In this document: positions 14,970 through 20,388 of the stretch, piece by piece
How positions within the stretch are numbered: position 1 is the stretch's first letter
Layout of the letters: every line of letters starts with the position of its first letter
Assembly (NCBI GenBank): GCA_036389695.1
Contig: DASVWG010000283.1
Span: 1 to 21,748 of the forward strand
DNA from: JALZHR01 sp036389695
GTDB taxonomy: Bacteria; Acidobacteriota; Blastocatellia; Pyrinomonadales; Pyrinomonadaceae
DNA length: 21,748 nt
Direction of reading: 5' to 3'
Translations under genes and position numbers: made by a program
Notes under the pieces: generated by a model
Told to the model about the DNA's origin: nothing
The model's input: the letters and a program-made list of their open reading frames with translations, nothing else
The model's database searches: none

Positions 14970-15191
14970 TTAACTCATCTGCGCCGCCGCGAAAACAATC
15001 ATTTTGTAGAGCAGCATCAGCAGAATGAAAATCTTCATCAGGATAAACTCTATCTGTCCAAAATAATTTCCCAATCGGCGCTCTAAATCGCCCGGCTCGC
15101 TCGGCTTGACCGGCGCGGCGGTTTTCTTCTGTTTACGGGCGGGTGATTTTTTAGTCGTTGCCAGTTTTTCGATTCTCTTTCTCGTTTTCAT
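14970..15191 (-). CDS. Small single-pass membrane protein of unknown function
   Basis: 73 residues; I do not recognise it. The first 30 residues are strongly basic (KTRKRIEKLATTKKSPARKQKKT). After a short Pro/Glu-rich link comes one hydrophobic helix at about 49-69 (FILMKIFILLMLLYKMIVFAAA). A basic N-terminus with a C-terminal helix suggests a membrane-anchored protein with its positive part in the cytoplasm. AGGAG 6 nt before ATG 15191 is a strong Shine-Dalgarno and makes a real gene likely despite its size. It lies upstream of the sigma/anti-sigma pair on the same strand. Its promoter region shares a TGTCACA...CGAC site with that operon, so it may belong to the same regulon. Confidence 0.65.
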   Translation of the reverse strand: MKTRKRIEKLATTKKSPARKQKKTAAPVKPSEPGDLERRLGNYFGQIEFILMKIFILLMLLYKMIVFAAAQMS

Positions 15192-15245
15192 ATTTGACTC
15201 CTTTTCACTATCGGAAGCCTAATTTCTTCCTCTAACTAATATGTG

Positions 15246-15269
15246 TCGGAATCAGTGAAAAATGTGACA
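15246..15269 (-). promoter_or_regulatory. Candidate ECF-type promoter upstream of the small membrane protein
   Basis: TGTCACA (15269-15263, minus strand) is followed after 14 nt by CGAC. The T-rich sequence upstream also resembles that at the 14844-14863 site (roughly 17 of 22 aligned bases, by eye). It lies about 55-75 nt ahead of the ATG at 15191. Confidence 0.4.
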
Positions 15270-15379
15270 GAAATATTTAAAAAATAGACGAAACAAACAG
15301 CAGACAGCGAAGATGAGCAGGAGAGAATGGAAAGCAAAAGCAATTTGAAACGGTAAAATTGAAGCGGAAGCATACATTG

Positions 15380-15417
15380 AAAGAAACAGCCCGCCGAATT
15401 CGGCGGGCTGTTTCTTT
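15380..15417. terminator. 38-bp perfect palindrome, strong bidirectional terminator
   Basis: The two 19-nt halves (15380-15398 and 15399-15417) are exact inverted copies with a GC-rich core (CAGCCCGCCG / CGGCGGGCTG) and AAAG/CTTT ends. This gives a stem of at least 17 bp with a 4-nt loop, followed by T-rich sequence on either strand. No annotated gene ends close to it. On the minus strand it directly follows the 12-codon micro-ORF. Confidence 0.85.
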
Positions 15418-15434
15418 GTTTAATTTAATTGATT

Positions 15435-15460
15435 ACCTCTTACGCTTTCACGTAAGAGGT
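15435..15460. promoter_or_regulatory. Hairpin overlapping the micro-ORF end, alternative pairing with its Shine-Dalgarno
   Basis: A perfect 10-bp stem (15435-15444 / 15451-15460, ACCTCTTACG / CGTAAGAGGT) has a 6-nt loop. On the minus strand the CACCTC at its 5' side can instead pair with GAGGTG of the micro-ORF's Shine-Dalgarno, so two folds exclude each other. Confidence 0.55.
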
Positions 15461-15478
15461 GCGTTTATGAATTATCAT
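15440..15478 (-). CDS. Micro-ORF MIIHKRTSYVKA with near-perfect Shine-Dalgarno
   Basis: ATG at 15478, TAA at 15442-15440, 12 codons. GGAGGTGA (15490-15483) with a 7-nt gap from GGAGG to the ATG is the best ribosome binding site in the window. The last codons form a 10-bp hairpin, and a strong terminator follows 22 nt later. It could be a regulatory leader for the 73-residue protein downstream (ATG 15191) or a small gene of its own. Unlike the ileS leader it has no run of one amino acid, only two Ile codons at positions 2-3. A 29-codon ORF on the other strand (15467-15556) is a competing reading. Confidence 0.4.
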   Translation of the reverse strand: MIIHKRTSYVKA

Positions 15479-15545
15479 ATTATCACCTCCAGGACTGACT
15501 TTGATGCGGCTTTTCGCTCAAGGTTGCTTAAATTATTTCACCGGC

Positions 15546-15581
15546 GAAAAAAATAAAGCCCGCCGCATCCTGTGCGGCGAG
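15546..15581 (-). terminator. Intrinsic terminator, minus strand, behind phosphomannomutase
   Basis: On the minus strand GCTCGCCGCA / TGCGGCGGGC (stem of about 10 bp, one G-T or mismatch pair, 5-nt loop) is followed by TTTATTTTTTT (15556-15546), a textbook U-tract. It lies about 145 nt after the phosphomannomutase stop. Confidence 0.85.
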
Positions 15582-15585
15582 CCTT

Positions 15586-15724
15586 TCCAAGGGAAGATAA
15601 CCAGTTGTCCGTTCTGTCCTGTCAATTAATAGAAGAACGCGGGCGTAAAAGTTTTTTGCGAAAAAAAATTTCGTCTTTTATAAAAAAAAGCTGAAAATCG
15701 TTTCTTTTATTTGGCGATTGTCTT
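15586..15724. other. A/T-rich spacer with a possible weak promoter
   Basis: No ORF is supported. On the minus strand TTGACA (15625-15620) and TTATCT (15600-15595) with a 19-nt spacer could be a weak promoter running straight into the terminator at 15581-15546. I would not rely on it. Confidence 0.25.
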
Positions 15725-17077
15725 CTAAACACCGATAAAATAATTGACGCGGGCTTCAACTTTTTCCCGAATCGCCCGCAGATTTTCTGCCGAATCGGCT
15801 TCGAAGCGTAAAACCAGAATCGCCTGCGTGTTTGACGCCCGGACTAAACCCCAGCCGTTTTCAAATAAAATTCTCGCGCCGTCAATCGTAATGACTTCAT
15901 TGGTTTTGGAAAATTCTGCGGCGATTTGGCGGACGACGATGAATTTTTTTTCTTCCGCGCAATCGACGCGGATTTCCGGCGTCGAGAATGTTTCGGGCAA
16001 ATCCGCTAAAAGCTCCGATAATTTTAAATCGGTTTTCGACAAAATTTCCAGAACGCGCGCGCCCGCGTAAGTCGCGTCGTCGAAGCCGTAAAAGCGGTCG
16101 GCGAAAAAAATATGCCCGCTCATTTCGCCCGCCAGAACCGCGCCGGTTTCCTTCATTTTCGACTTGATTAAAGAATGTCCCGCTTTCCACATCAGCGCGT
16201 TGCCGCCGCGCGCCGCGATGTCGGCAAACAAATTTTGCGAGCATTTTACTTCGGCGATAATCGTCGCCTGCGGGTTTTCCTTTAAAACCGAGCGCGACAG
16301 CAAAACCATCAATTCGTCGCCCCAGATGATGCGTCCGGTTTCGTCCGTCAAGCCGATGCGGTCGCCGTCGCCGTCAAAAGCGATGCCCAGATCCGCGCCG
16401 CTTCGTTTGACGGCTTCAATCGTATCGAGCAGATTTTCGACGACGGTCGGGTCGGGATGATGATTCGGAAAACTCGAATCCGGCTCGGTGAAAAGCTCGA
16501 TTAATTCGACGCCGAGCGCTTTATAAATCGGCACCGCCGTCACGCCGCCCATCCCGTTTCCGGCGTCGACGACCGCTTTTAATTTTTTATCGCCGAGCGA
16601 GACGCGCGCCAAAATTTCGCGCTCATAATCTTCCAGAATTTCGATAGATTCAACTTTGCCCGCGCCCTTCGCAAAATTTCCGGCAAAAGCGATTTCTCTA
16701 ATTTCCTGAATCTGCGAGCCGAACAGCGCGTCACGCCCGAGACAAATTTTAAAACCGTTGTGGTCGGGCGGATTGTGCGAGCCGGTAATCATCACGCCGC
16801 CGTCGACTGCGCGGGTAAAAACCGCGAAATACAAAACCGGCGTCGGAACTCTGCCGATGTCCACGACATCGCAGCCGGTCGCGTTTAAACCCGCGACGAA
16901 TAAATCCCGAAAACGCGGCGAGCTTTCGCGCGCGTCGAAGCCGAGAGCGATGCGCCCGGCGTTGTTCCGGCGAAAAAAAGTGCCGATTGACGCGGCTAAA
17001 AGCGAGACGGTTTCGTCGGTCAAATGCTCGCCGACGATGCCGCGAATGTCGTATTCCCTGAAGATGTTCGGATTCAT
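15725..17077 (-). CDS. Phosphomannomutase / phosphoglucomutase
   Basis: 450 residues from MNPNIFREYDIRGIVG, the usual start of the alpha-D-phosphohexomutase PMM/PGM group. The enzyme interconverts hexose 1- and 6-phosphates, feeding GDP-mannose, LPS and exopolysaccharide synthesis. Landmarks: the phosphoserine loop TGSHNPP (98-104, phosphorylated Ser100); the magnesium loop DGDGDR (235-240); the sugar-specificity loop GEMSGH (317-322); and the phosphate-binding RASNTQ near the C-terminus. The open frame extends 14 codons upstream to 17119, but that part (TIHDLRLTIHEHF) is only translated heptamer repeat, so I place the start at 17077. Whether mannose or glucose is the main substrate cannot be told. 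It is divergent from the second VWFA gene. Confidence 0.93.
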   Translation of the reverse strand: MNPNIFREYDIRGIVGEHLTDETVSLLAASIGTFFRRNNAGRIALGFDARESSPRFRDLFVAGLNATGCDVVDIGRVPTPVLYFAVFTRAVDGGVMITGSHNPPDHNGFKICLGRDALFGSQIQEIREIAFAGNFAKGAGKVESIEILEDYEREILARVSLGDKKLKAVVDAGNGMGGVTAVPIYKALGVELIELFTEPDSSFPNHHPDPTVVENLLDTIEAVKRSGADLGIAFDGDGDRIGLTDETGRIIWGDELMVLLSRSVLKENPQATIIAEVKCSQNLFADIAARGGNALMWKAGHSLIKSKMKETGAVLAGEMSGHIFFADRFYGFDDATYAGARVLEILSKTDLKLSELLADLPETFSTPEIRVDCAEEKKFIVVRQIAAEFSKTNEVITIDGARILFENGWGLVRASNTQAILVLRFEADSAENLRAIREKVEARVNYFIGV

Positions 17078-17079
17078 AA

Positions 17080-17197
17080 AGTGTTCGTGAATCGTTAATC
17101 GTAAATCGTGAATCGTCAATCGTCAATCGTCACTCAAGAATCGTGAATCATTTGAATCTTTCTGTTGACGATTAATGATTAACGGTTGACGAACACT
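17080..17197. repeat. Inverted arms of heptamer repeats (unit like AATCGTC)
   Basis: Arms 17080-17112 and 17165-17197 are inverted copies matching at 28 of 33 positions. The left side continues as degenerate 7-nt units (AATCGTT, AATCGTA, AATCGTG, AATCGTC) to about 17147. The array starts 2 nt before the phosphomannomutase ATG and covers most of the gap to the second VWFA gene, so any promoters for both genes must lie in or beside it. Confidence 0.85.
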
Positions 17198-17290
17198 TTT
17201 GTTATACTCAAAATTTGCATTTGGGCAACACGGGCGGCGCTGTGGGGCATCGAAACGTGTTGAGCTACTGTAAATACTCCGTAATAAATT
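17198..17290 (+). promoter_or_regulatory. Probable promoter and leader of the tandem VWFA genes
   Basis: TATACT at about 17203 is a good -10; TTAACG 18 nt upstream, in the repeat arm, would be a weak -35. The leader of about 80 nt holds a 7-bp inverted repeat, CAACACG / CGTGTTG. I recognise no riboswitch. Confidence 0.35.
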
Positions 17291-18289
17291 ATGAAAAATC
17301 TGGCTCGTTTTTTTGGATTCTTAAGTCTCGTTTTAAGTTTTGTCCTGAGCGCAGCGGCGCAGACGCCGCGCACCAGCCCGACGCCTCCGCCGCGCGACGA
17401 CGCCGGCGGACAGGTCAGAACGTTTGAGGTTCGGCTGCCCGTCACCGTGAAAGATAAAAAGAAAAATCTCGTCACGGGTTTAAAGAAAGAGGATTTTGAG
17501 GTTTTTGAAGACGGCGTCCGGCAGGAAGTCACGTTTTTCCGGGATGAGCGGCTTAATCCGTCGGATTTGTATATCGGCATTTTGATGGACACTTCGCCTT
17601 CGACCGCCGGAAAAATCAGATTCTCGAAAGAAGCGGCGAAAAATTTTATCTACACCGTGACGCGCATTCGCAAAGACAAAGCCGCGTTTATGACTTTCGA
17701 CCACGAAATCAATCTGCTGCAGGACTTTACCGACAAGCTGGATACGCTCGGTAAAGCCGTCGACAGCGTAAAAAAGACCGGCTCGCAGACCGCGCTTTAC
17801 GACGCCATCTGGCAATTTGCGGATGAAAAGCTGCGCAACGCGCCGGGCAGACGCGTGATTGTCATCATCACCGACGGCGACGACACGTTTAGCCGCGCCA
17901 ACATCGAGGACGCGATTGACATCGCCCAGCGAACCGAAACGACGATTTTCGCCATCTCAACGAAGTCCGGATTTTTGGGCAGCGTGCCGGGCGTCGATGC
18001 CGGAACGGTCAAGGACGAAGGCGATAAACTGCTCGACCGTCTGTGCCGCGAGACCGGCGGCGAAGCCTTCTATTCCGGCGATATGCTCGCGCTCGAAAGA
18101 GCGCTGGACAAGGTGGCGAAAGAATTTCGCGGTCAATATATCGTCACTTATCGCCCGGCAAATCAGGAATACGACAACCGCAAACGTAAAATCGAAGTGC
18201 GTTTCACGGATAAACAAAAAGCGGACGATTACAAAATCCGCACGAAGACCGAATACCGGGCGATTAATGACGGATTGAAAAAAAGTTGA
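17291..18289 (+). CDS. VWFA-related secreted protein with intact MIDAS
   Basis: 332 residues. The signal peptide is about 1-23 (SLVLSFVLSAAAQ), then a Pro/Thr linker (TPRTSPTPPPRDD), a beta domain (about 44-85: RLPVTVKDKKKNLVTGLKKEDFEVFEDGVRQEVTFF) and the von Willebrand A domain (about 93-280). The metal site is complete: D100-T-S-P-S104, a Thr in GSQTALYDAIW and Asp in TDGDDT. The end carries the family pattern RGQYIVTYRP. This is the layout of the acidobacterial VWFA-related family, whose function is unknown; a surface or periplasmic protein-binding role is assumed. Its stop codon lies inside the left arm of the repeat at 18285-18377. The next VWFA gene follows after 101 nt, probably in the same transcript. 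Confidence 0.92.
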   Translation: MKNLARFFGFLSLVLSFVLSAAAQTPRTSPTPPPRDDAGGQVRTFEVRLPVTVKDKKKNLVTGLKKEDFEVFEDGVRQEVTFFRDERLNPSDLYIGILMDTSPSTAGKIRFSKEAAKNFIYTVTRIRKDKAAFMTFDHEINLLQDFTDKLDTLGKAVDSVKKTGSQTALYDAIWQFADEKLRNAPGRRVIVIITDGDDTFSRANIEDAIDIAQRTETTIFAISTKSGFLGSVPGVDAGTVKDEGDKLLDRLCRETGGEAFYSGDMLALERALDKVAKEFRGQYIVTYRPANQEYDNRKRKIEVRFTDKQKADDYKIRTKTEYRAINDGLKKS

Positions 18290-18377
18290 CTGAGTTGACT
18301 GAAGTTGACCGAGTTTAGCTAGTTAAAGAAAGTTTTTAACTCAGTCAACTTCAGTCAACTCACAACTCAGTCAACTT
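18285..18377. repeat. Inverted repeat arms (unit like GTTGACTGA) between two VWFA genes
   Basis: The left arm (18285 to about 18316) and right arm (18338-18377) consist of degenerate units around GTTGACTGA in opposite orientation, with a loop of about 20 nt. The left arm includes the TGA stop of the upstream gene. The right arm ends 3 nt before the GGAG ribosome binding site of the downstream gene. Confidence 0.85.
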
Positions 18378-18390
18378 ACTGGAGAAAGAA

Positions 18391-19488
18391 ATGTCAGGAA
18401 GTAAAAATTTAGCGGTTTTGTCAATCGGCTTGTTGTTTGTCGCGGCGGCTTTGTTCGGCTGGAATTTTTCCGCCGCGCAGCAGCAGCAAACGCCGCAAAA
18501 GCAGTCTGCGCCGTCGCCGACGGTGACGCCGGAAGCGATTCCAGAAGACGACGAGACGATTAAAATCGACACCGAGCTGGTCAACGTGCTTTTCACCGCG
18601 CAGGATAAAGACCGCCGTCTGCTGACCAATCTGAAAAAAGAAGACATCAAAATCATGGAAGACGGTCAGCCGCAGGAAATTTTTACCTTTGCGCGCCAGA
18701 CGGATTTGCCGCTTTCCATCGCCGTCGTGATTGACACCAGCCAATCGCAGCAGCGCACTTTGCCCGAAGAAAAAGACGCGGCGAAATCATTTGTCGAATC
18801 GGTCGTCAGACCTGAAAAAGACGAAGTCGCGGTGCTTTCTTTTACGGGCGAAACCACGCTCGAACAGGATTTGACCGGCAACGTTCAGCGCCTGCGCCGC
18901 GCAATTGACCGCGTCGAATTCGTGCCCGCCGCCGGAACCTTGAACGGCGTGCTGATTGGAACGCCGCCGATTTCGGGCAGAAGCCAGCAGATTGCCGGCT
19001 CGACGGCGATTTGGGACGCGCTCTGGGTGACTTCCGGCGAAGTTTTGTCGAAAGCGCCCGACAGAACGCGCCGCGTGATTATTTTGATGAGCGACGGCGT
19101 CAACACTTTCGGCAGTAAAAAGCTGGAAGACGCCGTCAATCAGGCGATAAAACACGACGCGATTATTTACAGCATCGGCATCGGCGACGATTTTTACGGC
19201 GGCGTCGACGAATCTTTACTGCGAAAAATCTCGGAGCGCACCGGCGGACTCGCTTTCTTTCCGAGAGACGAATCGGATTTGCGCAAGGCTTTCACGCAGA
19301 TTCAGATTGAAATGCGCTCGCAATACCTGATTGCCTACGAGCCTTCGAATCAAAAACGCGACGGCACTTTTCGCAAAATCGAGATTCAGGTCGCCAATAC
19401 GGAATTAGCCAAACAGAAAGTCAAATTAACGCACCGGCAAGGATATTTTGCCAAAACCGAATCCAATCAGACGAAGCCGACGAAATAG
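18391..19488 (+). CDS. VWFA-related secreted protein with intact MIDAS
   Basis: 365 residues. Signal peptide or signal anchor at about 8-29 (VLSIGLLFVAAALFGWNFSAAQ), a Gln/Pro-rich linker (about 30-50), a beta domain (about 56-103: IDTELVNVLFTAQDKDRRLLTNLKKEDIKIMEDGQPQEIFTF) and the von Willebrand A domain (about 108-320). The metal site is complete: D115-T-S-Q-S119, a Thr in GSTAIWDALW, and Asp in LMSDGVNT. The C-terminus has the family pattern MRSQYLIAYEPSNQ. GGAG 6 nt before ATG 18391 is a good Shine-Dalgarno. It pairs in tandem with the VWFA gene at 17291, from which it differs enough to be an old duplication. A terminator follows at 19512-19543. Confidence 0.92.
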   Translation: MSGSKNLAVLSIGLLFVAAALFGWNFSAAQQQQTPQKQSAPSPTVTPEAIPEDDETIKIDTELVNVLFTAQDKDRRLLTNLKKEDIKIMEDGQPQEIFTFARQTDLPLSIAVVIDTSQSQQRTLPEEKDAAKSFVESVVRPEKDEVAVLSFTGETTLEQDLTGNVQRLRRAIDRVEFVPAAGTLNGVLIGTPPISGRSQQIAGSTAIWDALWVTSGEVLSKAPDRTRRVIILMSDGVNTFGSKKLEDAVNQAIKHDAIIYSIGIGDDFYGGVDESLLRKISERTGGLAFFPRDESDLRKAFTQIQIEMRSQYLIAYEPSNQKRDGTFRKIEIQVANTELAKQKVKLTHRQGYFAKTESNQTKPTK

Positions 19489-19511
19489 TTTTACGGCGAA
19501 AATGAACGAGC

Positions 19512-19543
19512 AAAAGCGGGTAGTTTAGCTATCCGCTTTTTTT
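19512..19543 (+). terminator. Intrinsic terminator of the tandem VWFA genes
   Basis: The stem AAAGCGGGTA / TATCCGCTTT (one G-T pair, 7-nt loop) runs into a 7-T tract (19537-19543), 23 nt after the stop codon. Confidence 0.85.
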
Positions 19544-19632
19544 AAACGATGAATGATGAACGATGAACGCGGAATTGCAATTTCTACGTCTCAAATTCTT
19601 TATTCATCGTTCATCGTTCCGCGTTCATCGTT
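19544..19632. repeat. Inverted arms of heptamer repeats (unit CGATGAA)
   Basis: The left arm (about 19547-19574) has four 7-nt units: CGATGAA, TGATGAA, CGATGAA, then CGCGGAA. The right arm (about 19603-19632) has four units of the same kind, inverted and in different order. It lies just upstream of the SRPBCC gene and extends that frame artificially. Confidence 0.85.
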
Positions 19633-19639
19633 AAAAATT

Positions 19640-20122
19640 ATGGCTGAATACTACGAATTTACGACCGTCTGGCGATTTGACGCGCCGCCGGAAAAAGTCT
19701 GGGAACAAATCAAAGATTCCGGGCGCTGGCACGAGTGGTGGCGCGGCGTTTTGAAAGTCGAGCAATTAAAAGCGGGCGACGCCGACGGGCGCGGTAAAAT
19801 CGTGCGCTCGACATGGAAAAGCGCGCTGCCTTACACGCTCGCGTTCGATTCGGAAATCACACGCATCGAGCATCTGAAATTAATCGAAGCCCGCGCTTTC
19901 GGCGAATTGGAAGGCTTCGGAATATGGACTTTGACCGCCGAAGACGAAAACACGACCCGCGTTCGCTACGATTGGAAAGTCCGCACGACAAAATCGTGGA
20001 TGAACCTCATCGCGCCGCTGGCGAAGCCGTTTTTTCGCTGGAATCACAACGTGATTATGAACTGGGGCGGCGCGGGTCTGGCGAAAAAACTAAATTGCCG
20101 CTTGCTGGAATCGAAAGAGTGA
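19640..20122 (+). CDS. SRPBCC (START-like / polyketide cyclase-like) protein
   Basis: 160 residues from MAEYYEFTTVWRFDAPPEKVWEQIKDSGRWHEWW, the typical start of an SRPBCC helix-grip domain. It continues with a beta sheet (IVRSTWKSALPYTLAFDSEITRIEHLKLIEARAFGELEGFGIWTL) and ends in the long C-terminal helix (APLAKPFFRWNHNVIMNWGGAGLAKKL). Such proteins bind hydrophobic ligands in a deep pocket; ligand and role are unknown here. The frame stays open upstream to 19553, but those codons are heptamer repeat, so the start is set at 19640. No Shine-Dalgarno is visible. The gene stands alone between a terminator and a palindromic repeat. Confidence 0.85.
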   Translation: MAEYYEFTTVWRFDAPPEKVWEQIKDSGRWHEWWRGVLKVEQLKAGDADGRGKIVRSTWKSALPYTLAFDSEITRIEHLKLIEARAFGELEGFGIWTLTAEDENTTRVRYDWKVRTTKSWMNLIAPLAKPFFRWNHNVIMNWGGAGLAKKLNCRLLESKE

Positions 20123-20183
20123 AAAAGTGAAAAATCTTGTTGACTGTTACTGCTTGATAAAATTAAAGATGCTCGCAACAAAA

Positions 20184-20368
20184 ATTGTAGGGGCAGGTCT
20201 TGTGCCTGCCCAATGAGCGACAGCGAAAGAATTCTAGCCACAGAGAACACAGAGTTCACAGAGAGATAATGATTATCTTTTCTCTGTGCTCTCTGTGTTC
20301 TTTCGTGGCTAATCTTTTTTTCGCGCTGACGCGCTCATTGGGCGGGCACGCGGGCGTGCCCCTACAAT
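20184..20368. repeat. Nested long imperfect palindrome (REP-like composite)
   Basis: The stretch folds around a centre near 20271 (GATAATGATTATC). Inner arms hold CACAGAGAACACAGAG-type sequence. Outer arms hold ATTGTAGGGGCA ... GCCCAATGAGCG and its inverse ending at 20368. Outer pairs also contain small hairpins (GGGCAGG / CCTGCCC). Both halves resemble dispersed non-coding repeats known from several phyla. It separates the convergent SRPBCC and TPR genes and may serve as a terminator (AATCTTTTTTTC on the plus side). No gene is supported in it. Confidence 0.85.
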
Positions 20369-20388
20369 CTATTTTGACGGTCTCGTTT

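Noticed and set aside
15359..15556. 65-codon plus-strand frame starting with TTG
   Set aside because: It would run through the 38-bp palindrome and the 10-bp hairpin. The only plausible part is the 29-codon ORF from ATG 15467, whose ribosome binding site (AAGAGGT) is inside a hairpin and weaker than that of the opposite micro-ORF.
17078..17119. Upstream start for phosphomannomutase adding 14 residues
   Set aside because: The extra residues are translated heptamer repeat; the family start MNPNIFREYDIRG begins at 17077.
17205..17290. Riboswitch in the leader of the tandem VWFA genes
   Set aside because: Only a 7-bp inverted repeat is seen; no conserved core of a known class such as c-di-GMP could be matched.
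19553..19639. Upstream start for the SRPBCC protein adding 29 residues
   Set aside because: The region is the inverted heptamer repeat; the domain begins at MAEYYEF, 19640.
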